A stretch of 64,000 nucleotides of DNA, from NCBI GenBank assembly GCA_963704615.1, contig OY969923.1:3286001-3350000 (forward strand). The letters are read 5' to 3'. The notes beneath the pieces were generated by a model. The model ran no database searches. It worked only from the letters and a program-made list of their open reading frames with translations, and was not told the origin of the DNA. Every line of letters starts with the position of its first letter. The stretch's first letter is position 1. The DNA comes from Bog-756 sp963704615. Its GTDB lineage: Bacteria; Actinomycetota; Acidimicrobiia; Acidimicrobiales; RAAP-2. This document shows positions 8,134 to 17,046 of this stretch, in pieces. The position numbers and the translations under genes were made by a program.

Positions 8134-9798
8134 TCAGTGCAGTGCCACTTCGACGACCTTGACGACCACGAGAATCAAAGCGACGACCAGGTAGGCGCGC
8201 AGTGTCCCCAGCCCGATCTTGCGTTGGAAGGACATCGTAGGTCGCTGGAGAAGCGCCAGGGGAGGCATCCGCCAGGTGTCCCGGTTTCCTGTCTCGGCGA
8301 GGGCGTCATCCAAGGTGACCCGATCGTTGCGCCGACGTCCCTGCAGGAGCAGGAAGAATCCGAGACACAGCCCGAGTACGACGCCCACGATCAGGACATC
8401 CATGATCTCCGCGCCGGTGATGGCCGGAAAGAGAACACTGGCGGTGAGGATGACCGACAGGATGACCAGAACCCAGATGATCGCCCCGGTCAGCGCGTTG
8501 AGGCCCTTGCCGTTCACCCAGGGACCGAGCACAGCCTTGTCGTTACACAAGAGGAGCAGGAAGACACAGGCGCTGGGCAGGAGAACGCCGGCCAGGGTCT
8601 GGACCCCCTCGGTGAGCAATCCGAGCGGCACGTGGGGAACGAGCACCAGGGTGGCGGCGACTCCAATGAGGGCCGCGTAGCAGCCGTAGAAGCCCTTGGC
8701 CTGGGATACCGGACGGTGCAGCGAGTGATTCTGGTCGAGTACGTCGCTGGTTGCGTAGGCGGTGGCCAGCCCGACGGCGGCGGCACCGATGATGGCGGCA
8801 TCGATCAGTGCGATGGCGAACAGATCGCCCATCGTTCGTGACACGTAGGTGGCAAGTCCATGGGCCAAGCCCCCGGCATCGGTGAAATTCCCGAAGCCGG
8901 GAGTGTGAGCGAATGTCGCCGCAGAGAACCCCATGATGGCGACACCGCCAATGACCACCAGCGCGATACCGATGACCAGATCAATGCGCTCGTAGTTGAT
9001 CCACCGTGGGGTGATGCGCTTGTCAATGATGTAGGACTGCTGGAAGAAAAGCTGCCAGGGGGCAACCGTGGTGCCGACGATACCGATCACCAGGAGCATG
9101 ACCGTCGATAGGGGCGCCCCGTGGGGAATGGTCGGAACCACGAAGTTGTGAGCCACCTGGCCGATCGGCGGGTGGACCACCACCACGATGGGTATGAGCA
9201 GAAGCGAAAAGGCAACCAGCACGAGGCACAGCCGCTCGAAGCGCCGAAAGCTCCCCGTGCTGACGGCGCCTACGATCGCCACCGCAGCGATCAGCACAGT
9301 GGGGACCTTGGGAAGGCCCAGGTAGGAAACGGCAAGGCTGATCCCGATAAATTCGGTCACGATGGTCAGCGCGTTCAAGAGCAACAAATCGATGACGCTG
9401 AACGCCCCCCAAAACTTTCCGAAGCGCTCGAGGATGAGCCGCGCGTGTCCGACCCCCGTCACTGCTCCCAGGCGCAACACCATCTCTTGGCAGACGTAAA
9501 GCACGGGGACCAGAAGGGCGAGCGTCCACAGGAGATGGGTGCCGAAATCCTGACCCGCCTGGCCGTAGGTGGAAAAGGCGCCGGCGTCATTGTCTCCGAC
9601 CATGACGATGAGCCCGGGTCCAACAATGGCGAGCAGGGTCTTGAGCTTGAGAGACATCCGCGGACGCGCCGCGATGTCGCCGTAGGCGATCGTGCCGAGA
9701 GCTCCGTTGATGTTGCCGACGTGGGCATCGTCGAGAACGGCGGCGTCAGTGCCGGCCGTTGGGCTCGTGCCCGGTGGTGCGAGGTGCAAATTGCTCAT
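8134..9798 (-). CDS. Nramp-superfamily (SLC11-related) divalent metal transporter, atypical metal-site motifs
   Basis: A 554-residue integral membrane protein with 11 or more hydrophobic segments. It starts MSNLHLAP behind AAGGAG, which fixes the ATG at 9798. It has the SLC11 arrangement, but the TM1 DPGN motif reads GDNDAG (residues 68-73) and the TM6 methionine motif (MPH) reads TVAPWQ (244-249), followed by LFFQQS. In canonical Nramps the TM1 Asp/Asn and TM6 Met bind Mn2+ or Fe2+. Loss of the methionine is a feature I associate with the Nramp-related Mg2+ transporter (NRMT) clade, so Mg2+ or another hard cation is a reasonable inference. About 70 cytoplasmic residues precede TM1. The gene has a long leader with strong hairpins (10083-10157). 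Confidence 0.85.
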   Translation of the reverse strand: MSNLHLAPPGTSPTAGTDAAVLDDAHVGNINGALGTIAYGDIAARPRMSLKLKTLLAIVGPGLIVMVGDNDAGAFSTYGQAGQDFGTHLLWTLALLVPVLYVCQEMVLRLGAVTGVGHARLILERFGKFWGAFSVIDLLLLNALTIVTEFIGISLAVSYLGLPKVPTVLIAAVAIVGAVSTGSFRRFERLCLVLVAFSLLLIPIVVVVHPPIGQVAHNFVVPTIPHGAPLSTVMLLVIGIVGTTVAPWQLFFQQSYIIDKRITPRWINYERIDLVIGIALVVIGGVAIMGFSAATFAHTPGFGNFTDAGGLAHGLATYVSRTMGDLFAIALIDAAIIGAAAVGLATAYATSDVLDQNHSLHRPVSQAKGFYGCYAALIGVAATLVLVPHVPLGLLTEGVQTLAGVLLPSACVFLLLLCNDKAVLGPWVNGKGLNALTGAIIWVLVILSVILTASVLFPAITGAEIMDVLIVGVVLGLCLGFFLLLQGRRRNDRVTLDDALAETGNRDTWRMPPLALLQRPTMSFQRKIGLGTLRAYLVVALILVVVKVVEVALH

Positions 9799-9999
9799 GA
9801 GGGTTCTCCTTCGATGTCGGGAGCACCTCGTTCCACATCCCACGCCGTGGCCAACGCAAAGGACCGGCATGGGACGTCGAAGGACGGCTCCACGGCATGT
9901 GACGGGTTCGGGGGCGGCCGCAAGGACCGAGCAAATCGAGAGTCGAGCGGGCGCTTGGGCGCGCCAAACGGCCCTCAGTGGAAGAGCATTGCGATCCCC

Positions 10000-10023
10000 G
10001 GCGTCAAATCGTCGGTCGACGCC
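10000..10023 (-). promoter_or_regulatory. Small leader hairpin upstream of the Nramp-like gene
   Basis: A six-base perfect stem (GGCGTC at 10000-10005 with GACGCC at 10018-10023) closes a 12-base loop, about 200 bases upstream of the transporter start. On the minus strand it would lie inside a long 5' leader downstream of the larger hairpins at 10083-10157. On its own it is unremarkable; it is listed because it adds to the structured character of this leader. Confidence 0.25.
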
Positions 10024-10082
10024 GCGTCAAGTCGGTGACCAGCGGTCAGAGAGACGGATGCAGGGCGCCGGGGCACGGCTCT

Positions 10083-10157
10083 GGAGGTTGGGGACTATGA
10101 GGTTCTGCTTTCATGCGCCCCACCTCCCTTCGTGTCCGCGGGCATCCTTTCCCGGAC
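10083..10157 (-). promoter_or_regulatory. Two tandem hairpins in the presumed leader of the Nramp-like gene
   Basis: Hairpin 1 pairs 10083-10093 with 10118-10127 (ten base pairs with one bulge) and has an inner ATGA/TCAT stem at 10097-10100 and 10111-10114. Hairpin 2 (10134-10157) pairs GTCC with GGAC and GGG with CCC around CATCCTTT. Read on the minus strand they would be transcribed 285-360 bases before the transporter start. I could not match them to the M-box or yybP-ykoY consensus. They could be a metal-sensing leader, or a terminator for a plus-strand transcript. The surrounding stretch 9799-10473 contains no gene I can support. Confidence 0.35.
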
Positions 10158-10473
10158 AGCATACTCGGCGGTCCGATGCCTGGCACATCGACATGAGGTC
10201 ATATCAGGCCGTGACCAGGGCGATCAGTCATCGCGAGGGGATCCGCTCCGTCCGGGCTGAGGGGGCGGCGTGGATGACAAAGTCGGCGAACGTCGGGATC
10301 TGTTCACCACCCTGTTTCCACGTTTTTCTGTATTCCACGTTTTCGGTCGGCTCCCCAATGGCCACCGACACCGCACACTCCCCCGGACGATCCAACACAA
10401 CAATTCGCTCAAGTCACAGCCCTTTTTGGTCGTTGCTAGATCAAGGGTCCGCGGTCAGCGGTCGGGAGGCACG

Positions 10474-10704
10474 ATGCACGAAGACCATTCGGGAGAGGCT
10501 GCAGGCGTCGTCCGGCGAGCGGCGGCGAGGGGGAGCTGGAAGTTCAGCGGCCTCGAAAAAGAGCCAAGCCCAACGGATGGGTCAGTGATCCGATCGGGCA
10601 AGCTTGCCTGCGTGTTCTGTGCGCACTGCCAGCGGTGGATCGACTGTTACGTCGGCATCCCACCGGAGACCGCACTACAACGACACGCCGATCTGATTCA
10701 TTAG
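10474..10704 (+). CDS. Small cysteine-rich hypothetical protein (zinc-finger-like)
   Basis: A 76-residue ORF with a GGGAGG ribosome site just upstream of the ATG at 10474. The N-terminal half is basic and the C-terminal half carries CVFCAHCQRWIDCYV followed by a final helix with HADLIH. The Cys-x2-Cys-x2-Cys spacing with later Cys and His residues could form a small zinc site. I do not recognise the family. Upstream in-frame sequence is not convincing as protein, so the short form is preferred. It may be a DNA- or protein-binding factor; support rests on the ribosome site and the cysteine pattern only. Confidence 0.45.
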   Translation: MHEDHSGEAAGVVRRAAARGSWKFSGLEKEPSPTDGSVIRSGKLACVFCAHCQRWIDCYVGIPPETALQRHADLIH

Positions 10705-10923
10705 ATCGTTTCGGCGGGCGCTCCGGCAGGCATTGTGTGAAGTGAGCCGACACGACCGCTTCCGGGGTCGCTGGCGAATCGGTCTGATACTGAGGTTGCC
10801 GGCTATCCATGGAAGGCCTGGCCTAATCTCAGGAAGGCGTGAACCCGAGCCGTGCGTCAGCCCGACACATCCTGCGGCGTCACGCAGCGAAATAGGTCGG
10901 TACGTGGGCGTTTCTGATCGCCA

Positions 10924-10967
10924 GATACCGGGCGACACCCAGACAAGGCGATACCGGGCGACACCCA
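10924..10967. repeat. Two exact 18-base direct repeats, period 26
   Basis: GATACCGGGCGACACCCA occurs at 10924-10941 and again, identically, at 10950-10967. A weaker third copy (TTACCGGGGCG) follows near 10975. The spacing of 26 bases is about 2.5 helical turns. The array ends roughly 105 bases before the start of a secreted-protein gene at 11072, so the repeats are plausible operator or activator sites. The rest of 10705-11071 shows no gene and no clear promoter. Confidence 0.6.
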
Positions 10968-11071
10968 CAGGCAATTACCGGGGCGCAGGTTGTAACGCTG
11001 TCCCGTCCCGATTCGTTTTAACGACTGCGAGGGTCGAATGACTCCGCCCAGTTAGCTCAAAGGGGACTTAT

Positions 11072-11539
11072 ATGCGTCGCATTCTCACAGTGGCCGCCGT
11101 CGCGGTGGCCATGTCCATTCCCGTCAGCGTGGCTACGGTGAGCCTCGCCGGTACTGCCGGAGCGGTTTCCACGGTCCAGTGCAAGGGCCTGGCGGGGACG
11201 ATCACCGGAACGGTGACCATCAGCAAGTGCACTCCGTCCGGAGGCAAGGGCTACAAGTCAGCCAGCGGGTTGGCCACCAACCTGGCCACCGGTGGCAACA
11301 TCACTTGGAAGACCAGTGGAGCCACCACGACCATCGGTGATGCATCGGCGACGCAGGTAGTGCCCAGCACGTGCCCCAAGGCTGACACGGGTGGCGAGTA
11401 CTCCTTCACCGGCCAAGTGACCGCAGCTTCCACATCCGGTACGGGCATCCCAGCAGTTGGGGACACGGTGAGCGCAACCGCGTGCATCGGGAAGACCGGA
11501 AAGATCTCGCTGCTCAAGCACACGGTGATGGAGCTCTAG
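11072..11539 (+). CDS. Small secreted protein of unknown function
   Basis: A 155-residue protein with a clear signal peptide (basic MRR, hydrophobic residues 5-27, cleavage probably after TAGA near residue 30). The mature part is rich in Gly, Thr, Ser and Ala with predicted beta-strands. It has four cysteines (about residues 37, 52, 109 and 138), enough for two disulfides. I associate short secreted beta-rich proteins like this with Acidimicrobiia, but no function is known to me. AAAGGGG lies 9 bases before the ATG. The gene is followed by a 15-base-pair hairpin at 11621-11654 that probably ends the transcript. Confidence 0.68.
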   Translation: MRRILTVAAVAVAMSIPVSVATVSLAGTAGAVSTVQCKGLAGTITGTVTISKCTPSGGKGYKSASGLATNLATGGNITWKTSGATTTIGDASATQVVPSTCPKADTGGEYSFTGQVTAASTSGTGIPAVGDTVSATACIGKTGKISLLKHTVMEL

Positions 11540-11620
11540 GACATTCTGTAGGTCACAAGTCGATTGCTGCGCACCGGACTTAAAGGACCGAGTTAGCAGC
11601 GCCAAGCTTGTGGAGACGTT

Positions 11621-11654
11621 GAGGATGCCCGCCCCAGGGGGGGCGGGCATCCTC
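11621..11654 (+). terminator. Perfect 15-bp hairpin, U-less terminator-like
   Basis: Arms 11621-11635 and 11640-11654 are perfectly complementary over 15 bases around the tetraloop AGGG. The stem is very GC-rich. No T-run follows, so it would act as a U-less or actinobacterial I-shaped terminator. It lies 80 bases after the stop of the secreted-protein gene at 11072. Confidence 0.6.
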
Positions 11655-12029
11655 GCGTTCCTACCGCCGACAGTTTCGCCTGGTGTCCAGGGAACCGACA
11701 GACTGGTGGGGAAACGACGAAGTCCATGGACTGTCGGGTCGATCCCGAGGACACGGATCCAGTGAGGCGAGGTGTTCCCGATAGCCGATGCAATAGAAGG
11801 TCGGGGGTCCCCGAGTAGCCGATCATCAGAGCGGGCTCTCTAGCACAGCTGCCCACAAACCAGTCCCATCCCGGGTAGGAGATACCGTGCTGGTCGGCGA
11901 ATCGGGGAACCGGATGGACAGCGAATCACCACAATCCAACTCGCCGAGCTCGCCGATGACGATCGGAACCTTCGTCGACACGGTGCTAGGACACGTCCCA
12001 ACACGACGAGCTGTAGCTGGGGGAAGTAG
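11655..12029. other. Intergenic stretch without recognisable gene
   Basis: About 375 bases between the hairpin at 11654 and the end of a minus-strand acetyltransferase. Short open frames here have no ribosome site or protein-like composition. A short direct repeat (CCCGATAGCCGAT and CCCGAGTAGCCGAT, near 11778 and 11810) is the only pattern I see. Confidence 0.5.
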
Positions 12030-12563
12030 TCAGGGGGTCGATTCGTCAGGACGTGGCCAAAGTGACGGCGCGAAGTAGACGAACTCATCGATCGAATTGC
12101 CGTCTCGCAATGCGACGGTGACCATGCCGACGTGTGTCCATCCACACGACTCGTAGAGGGTGATGGCTGACTGGAAGTGGGTCACCACATCGAGGATGGG
12201 ACGGAGCCCTCGGCTGACTGCGTGCGCAGCAGCGGTTTCCAGCAAGGAGCGCCCAACGCCAGTCCGGCGTGCTGCCGGGGAGACGAACAGACGGGCTACG
12301 ACGGCAAATCCTTGGGTAGGGGTCTCAAGAGTCGTCGAGGCCAGACTCATCACGGCCTGGGAGCTCTGCGAATGGAGGGCGACGTGACCAACGAGGTCAG
12401 CATCAACTTCTGCGACCCAGGCAGCAATCGCGTCAGGTGACTGGATGAATTCGCTCATCTGTCCCCTGGGCAGATAGGGCGGATATCCGTCGATGTCTTG
12501 AACAAGACTCGCTAACTGGGTACAGGCGGCCAGGTCCGCTTCTTGTCGCTCTCGGATGGCCAC
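12030..12563 (-). CDS. GNAT-family N-acetyltransferase
   Basis: A protein of about 177 residues with the GNAT fold. VARLFVSPAARRTGVGRSLL is motif A with the acetyl-CoA pyrophosphate loop (RTGVGR), and LYESCGWTHVG is the motif B region. The start is uncertain: the GTG at 12563 (VAIRERQEAD) places the first strand where GNAT proteins normally begin, while the open frame extends upstream to 12833 with an unlikely composition. The substrate is unknown; such stand-alone GNATs acetylate small amines, antibiotics or protein N-termini. Sequence upstream to the next gene (12564-12976) holds nothing I can support. Confidence 0.72.
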   Translation of the reverse strand: MAIRERQEADLAACTQLASLVQDIDGYPPYLPRGQMSEFIQSPDAIAAWVAEVDADLVGHVALHSQSSQAVMSLASTTLETPTQGFAVVARLFVSPAARRTGVGRSLLETAAAHAVSRGLRPILDVVTHFQSAITLYESCGWTHVGMVTVALRDGNSIDEFVYFAPSLWPRPDESTP

Positions 12564-12976
12564 GCCTACATCATTGCGCCGCAGGCTTGGGGGCAGCCAC
12601 GCCACCGATTTGGTCGGACATCCTGGGGTGGCACGTGTCAGCTTTTTGCCAACCCTCGGATGCGTGGCGCTCAGCGGTTGAATCGACCGGCTCATCCATG
12701 AAGACGGTGAAACGTCCGGGCCGGCGACGACCGAAAGCGGAATGCGCCACGAAAGAAGACGCCTTCGGCAGGCCCGGCGATGGGTCATGGTCCGAGGCGG
12801 TCGTGGCGAGGTCGGCAGACGCATGCCTGTCAACCGAGCGCACGACTCCGAGGCCTCGAAACGCCCATCGGCAGTGTTTGCCTCCTTGAGGCGTTCTCGG
12901 CGTCGTCGTAGCTCCGATCGAGTGGCGTGTGGCGGACTAGGCCGATCCGGTCGCGGGTGGCTTGTACTCTTGCGAA

Positions 12977-13525
<549 letters not shown>

Positions 13526-13597
13526 CCATCGGCTTGCTACCGGCTCGAGGACGCTCTTCCCGGGCCTCAACTCCGGGCCATTGCGCCGTTCCACGGC

Positions 13598-13625
13598 TTG
13601 ACATATACCGATATAGGCATATTAT
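13598..13625 (+). promoter_or_regulatory. Near-consensus sigma-70 promoter of the ArsR-AHSA1 operon
   Basis: A perfect -35 TTGACA (13598-13603) is followed after 16 bases by TATTAT (13620-13625). Transcription would start about seven bases later, at or next to the GTG start codon at 13632, so the mRNA is predicted to be leaderless. A dyad operator (13603-13622) lies between and over the two elements. Confidence 0.75.
13603..13622. promoter_or_regulatory. Dyad operator ATATnCC-N6-GGnATAT, probable ArsR autoregulatory site
   Basis: Half-sites ATATACC (13603-13609) and GGCATAT (13616-13622) form an inverted repeat with six bases between, matching at six of seven positions. Binding here would block RNA polymerase, which fits autorepression by the ArsR-family regulator that begins at 13632. 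The position is seen directly; the identity of the binding protein is inferred. Confidence 0.6.
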
Positions 13626-13631
13626 TTCAGG

Positions 13632-13973
13632 GTGGCCCGCACACCGACCACGACTGATGCGTTCAACGCTGTTGCTGAAGGTAGCCGTCGTGCGCTCCTT
13701 GACGCCCTCGGCACTGATGAGGCCACCGTTGGCGACCTCGCTGATCGGCTGCAACTGAGTCAGCCCCAGGTTTCGAAGCACCTCGCAGTGCTCCGGACAG
13801 TTGGGTTGGTGTCAGTCCGAGCTGATGGCCGGCGCCGTTGGTACCGGGTCAATGGGCCCGGGCTGCAACCCGTGTACGAGTGGGTTCGCGGCTTTGAGTC
13901 CACCTGGAACTCCCGATTGGACCGGCTCGACGATGTGCTCGTCGAGCTTCAGACAAAGGAGAAGCTGACATGA
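13632..13973 (+). CDS. ArsR/SmtB-family transcriptional regulator
   Basis: A 113-residue winged-helix regulator: DAFNAVAEGSRRALLDAL (helix 1-2), TVGDLADRLQLSQPQVSKHLAVLRTVGLVSV (helix-turn-helix) and DGRRRWYRVN (wing). There are no cysteine or histidine clusters of the metal-sensing type, so it belongs to the ArsR group that is paired with AHSA1/SRPBCC proteins. It starts with GTG at 13632 directly at the predicted transcription start. Its stop overlaps the next start by four bases (ATGA), giving a coupled two-gene operon. Confidence 0.88.
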   Translation: MARTPTTTDAFNAVAEGSRRALLDALGTDEATVGDLADRLQLSQPQVSKHLAVLRTVGLVSVRADGRRRWYRVNGPGLQPVYEWVRGFESTWNSRLDRLDDVLVELQTKEKLT

Positions 13974-14464
13974 ACAACGCGATCGGCAACCGCAACGGCT
14001 CCGCCGTTTTCACCTTTCCCTCCGACAACGAGATTCTGATCACCCGGGAGTTCGACGCTCCGGCGACCCTCGTGTTCGAGGCTTGGACGACACCTGACCT
14101 CGTGAAGCGTTGGTGGGCTGGCGACCGAGGTGAGGTGACCGACGCCCAGATCGATTTGCGGATCGGCGGGCAATGGCGGTGGGCCATGACCGCCAACGGC
14201 GGCTTCGAGGTGGTCTTCAGCGGCGAATACCTGGAGATCGACCCGCCGCATCGCCTGGTCAGGACCGAGGTGTTCGAGCTGATCCCGGGCGCCGAAGCCG
14301 TCAGCACAACCACATTCGACGAAGCCAACGGTGTGACCACGCTGAAGATCCTGGGCCGCTATCCGACCCAGGAACACCGCGACGCGGCGCTCGCCTCGGG
14401 AATGGAAGGTGGCCTGCAGACGTCGCTTGATGCGCTGGAGGAGCTTGTTCGGCAAGGGGCGTAG
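13970..14464 (+). CDS. SRPBCC (AHSA1/START-like) domain protein
   Basis: A 164-residue protein of the AHSA1 group: EILITREFDAPATLVFEAWTTPDLVKRWW is the typical first strand and helix, followed by LRIGGQWRW, FSGEYLEIDPPHRLV and a closing amphipathic helix. The fold encloses a hydrophobic cavity for a small ligand. Partners of ArsR-type regulators are common in actinobacteria, and the cavity protein may bind or modify the inducer; this is inference. It is translated from an ATG that overlaps the regulator stop. Confidence 0.85.
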   Translation: MNNAIGNRNGSAVFTFPSDNEILITREFDAPATLVFEAWTTPDLVKRWWAGDRGEVTDAQIDLRIGGQWRWAMTANGGFEVVFSGEYLEIDPPHRLVRTEVFELIPGAEAVSTTTFDEANGVTTLKILGRYPTQEHRDAALASGMEGGLQTSLDALEELVRQGA

Positions 14465-14680
14465 TTGGTCGGCCGAGGGTCGGGTTCCAGGAGGTACTCC
14501 GCCTTCGCAGCCATCCGACTGCAGCCGAGCCGCGTCGTTTGATATTGGAGCATCGCCTGGTCCCTCCCTCGAGCTGTGAGCCTGCCCCCGAACGCCTGGT
14601 CAGCTCGTCCGGAGACACATCTGAACCAGCAGGTCTACGCTGGGCGTAGCTTCGACGTGCAACGGCATGGAGGTAACCGA

Positions 14681-15811
14681 ATGACGACAGCGATCTTCGA
14701 TGCCGATAGTCACCTGATGGAAACTGAAGATTGGCTGAGGTCCTTCGCTGATCCCCAAGTCCGAGACCAACTCTTGCCCCTCACCCTTGAAGGTGCAGGA
14801 GCGAAGGCTGATGAGGCGATGTCTAGCCTTCCGGAACTATGGGAGCAGCACCGTGGTCAAGAAATCGGTCCCGAGGTTCTCTCGGGCCCAAAGGGTTGGA
14901 TGGCCCCGGGCGCTCTTGACCCCGAAGTCCGGTCTCGGGTGCTCGACGCCCTCGGGATCAACGCACAGTTGGTCTTCCCCACCTTCGCCTTGGTCCAATT
15001 CGCGCGGAGTAAGAGTCTCGACGTTCTCTATGGGGGCACCCAAGCACTCAACCGAGCCATGACCACATTCTGTGCCCCTGACTCACGCCTGATGGCCGTC
15101 GGATTTGTGCCCCTCGCAGATCCCGAACGAGCCGTCGTGGCACTTGAAGAGGCAATCGACGAAGGGGTCGCTGCAGTCTGGCTACCGTCCGAGGCACCCG
15201 GTGACTTCTCACCTGCGCACACAGATCTCGACCCCCTGTGGGCCAGACTCGCCGAGGCAGGAGTGCCATTCGTTCTGCACGTCGGCGGAGGGAAACTCCT
15301 ACCAAAGGCATTTCACAACAATGGCCTTCCCCGTCCTCGCGACTGGTTGGGGGGCGGTGAGAATCTCCGAGCCAAGGACTTCCCAGTCGTCCACCACTCG
15401 CCCGAGCGGTTCCTCGCCTGCCTAGCTCTCGACGGTGTTTTTGAGCGCCATCCGACATTACGGGGAGCGGCTATCGAGTTGGGCGCGACCTGGGTGCCAG
15501 GGCTGCTGCGAAACGTCGATTACGCGCACCGGTCATTTTCGAAGTTTGAACCGACCTTGAAAGCCTTACCGCTCCTGCCGTCGGAGTACCTGCGCCGTCA
15601 AGTACGGTTCACGCCCTTTCCATTCGAGGACACCGCCTGGTTGCTCGAACAATGCGGACCTGAATTGTTCATGTTCTCGACTGACTATCCCCATCCCGAA
15701 GGCGGTCGGCGACCGTTTGAGGCATTTCGCGGCGCCGTGTCGACGTTCGATCAGTCCGCTCAAGACCGATTCTTCTGGCGGAATGGAGCCGAACTCGTCG
15801 GATTGGTCTGA
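14681..15811 (+). CDS. Amidohydrolase-2 (ACMSD-like) family metal-dependent hydrolase
   Basis: The 376-residue protein starts at the ATG at 14681 behind GGAGG. Its opening IFDADSHLMET is the DxDxH first strand of the amidohydrolase-2 family (2-amino-3-carboxymuconate semialdehyde decarboxylase-like TIM barrel). VLHVGGGK holds a candidate metal histidine and FSTDYPHPEG the terminal catalytic aspartate. Members decarboxylate or hydrolyse aromatic and other ring-cleavage products. The local context gives no pathway, so the substrate is unknown. Upstream sequence from 14465 holds only the ribosome site. Confidence 0.82.
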   Translation: MTTAIFDADSHLMETEDWLRSFADPQVRDQLLPLTLEGAGAKADEAMSSLPELWEQHRGQEIGPEVLSGPKGWMAPGALDPEVRSRVLDALGINAQLVFPTFALVQFARSKSLDVLYGGTQALNRAMTTFCAPDSRLMAVGFVPLADPERAVVALEEAIDEGVAAVWLPSEAPGDFSPAHTDLDPLWARLAEAGVPFVLHVGGGKLLPKAFHNNGLPRPRDWLGGGENLRAKDFPVVHHSPERFLACLALDGVFERHPTLRGAAIELGATWVPGLLRNVDYAHRSFSKFEPTLKALPLLPSEYLRRQVRFTPFPFEDTAWLLEQCGPELFMFSTDYPHPEGGRRPFEAFRGAVSTFDQSAQDRFFWRNGAELVGLV

Positions 15812-16185
15812 AAACCTGAGGCGTACCGACCACCGGGAGAGCGTCAGCTCCGGCACCTCCGGGCGTGTAGAAAAGCGACAGTGGATAGCTCACTCAGCGA
15901 TGCCCCAGGCCGTCGCTGCGATGGCGCCAGCCGCCATTTCGCTACGGTCACCATACGGGCGCCCTTGGCGAACTCCCCTGGGGCGGACGACCACTCTCCG
16001 GACCCGAACCCGATCGGGTGGGACGTGATCAGGGCCATGTTCGACTTATTGCTGACACCTACGGATTTGACACTTCTCGGGGATGAGAGGTGACCGTCGT
16101 TGCGGTCGGGGTCCGGCCGACCTCAGCGGTCCTGCGCCCGCCGCCCAGCCTGTACCGATAATCCTCCGGCCATTACCGTAGCCAT
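15812..16185. other. Intergenic stretch without recognisable gene
   Basis: About 370 bases between the amidohydrolase stop and the LLM oxidoreductase start. I see no reading frame with protein-like composition and a ribosome site on either strand, and no clear terminator or promoter. Confidence 0.5.
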
Positions 16186-17046
16186 ATGGACGTGGGCCGA
16201 ATTGGCGTGTGGTGGAGCGGCCCCTGGCACATAGCGGCCCAGCCCACGGTTGATGTCGCCGCCGAACTCGAGTCCCTGGGGTTCGATGCGCTCTGGGCGT
16301 CGGGCGGCTTCGACCCGGGGCTTTCCCCCACGTTCGGTCAGCTCTTGGCAGCGACGACGCGGATCGCGGTGGCGAGCGGGATCGTCAGCATGTGGGCGGG
16401 AGCGCCCTCCGATGTCGGGACAGCCGTTGCCGATCTCGAGGCCAGGTTCCCTGGACGCTTTCTGCTGGGGATCGGCGCCAGCCACGCTCCCCTGGTGAGC
16501 GGCTACGCCCGCCCCTACTCCCACATGGTCGCCTACCTCGACGCGCTCGACGCGCTCGAGACCCCGGTCCCCGTGGAACGGCGCGTCCTGGCCGCACTCG
16601 GTCGCCGCATGCTTGAGTTGGCGGCCGAGCGTGCCGCCGGAGCTCATTCCTACTTCGTGCCCGTGGAGCACACGGCCCATGCGCGGTCCGTCCTCGGCCC
16701 AGCGCCGCTCCTCGCTCCCGAGGTAGCGGTCGTACTCGAAACCGATCCGGTGGCCGCTCGGGCGCTGGCTCGAGAGTACGCCAGTCTGTACCTCGGACTC
16801 CCCAACTACACGCAGAACCTGCGCACGTTCGGCTTCGGTGACGAGGACATTGAAGGCGGCGGAAGCGACCGTCTCATCGATGCGGTAATCCCCTGGGGTG
16901 ATGCGGCCACGATCGGCGATCGCATCGGCGAGCACTATGACGCCGGAGCCGACCACGTGTGTCTCCAAGTCATCTCCGCCACAGGGCGCGGAGACTTCCC
17001 TCTCTCCGAGTACACGGAACTGGCTCGAGCACTCATCGTGGGCTGA
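16186..17046 (+). CDS. F420-dependent LLM-class oxidoreductase (TIGR03620-like)
   Basis: A 286-residue luciferase-like monooxygenase family protein. It has GRIGVWWSGPWH at the N-terminus, AAELESLGFDALW, AATTRIAVASGIVSMW, the RFPGRFLLGIGASH phosphate/flavin loop, and GDAATIGDRIGEHYDAGADHVCLQV near the end. This is the profile of the actinobacterial F420-dependent LLM family. The enzyme probably uses reduced F420 for hydride transfer; the substrate is unknown. It stands alone. The opposite strand is also open over most of this gene, which is a codon-bias effect. Confidence 0.85.
   Translation: MDVGRIGVWWSGPWHIAAQPTVDVAAELESLGFDALWASGGFDPGLSPTFGQLLAATTRIAVASGIVSMWAGAPSDVGTAVADLEARFPGRFLLGIGASHAPLVSGYARPYSHMVAYLDALDALETPVPVERRVLAALGRRMLELAAERAAGAHSYFVPVEHTAHARSVLGPAPLLAPEVAVVLETDPVAARALAREYASLYLGLPNYTQNLRTFGFGDEDIEGGGSDRLIDAVIPWGDAATIGDRIGEHYDAGADHVCLQVISATGRGDFPLSEYTELARALIVG

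Noticed and set aside
7402..8841. Plus-strand open frame across the crotonase and Nramp genes
   Set aside because: Spans two real minus-strand genes and has unlikely composition.
9799..10200. M-box or yybP-ykoY riboswitch ahead of the metal transporter
   Set aside because: I could not find the conserved core sequences of either class; only generic hairpins are visible, so no named riboswitch is claimed.
12564..12976. Short open frames between the GNAT and DHFR-like genes
   Set aside because: No ribosome site and no recognisable protein composition on either strand.
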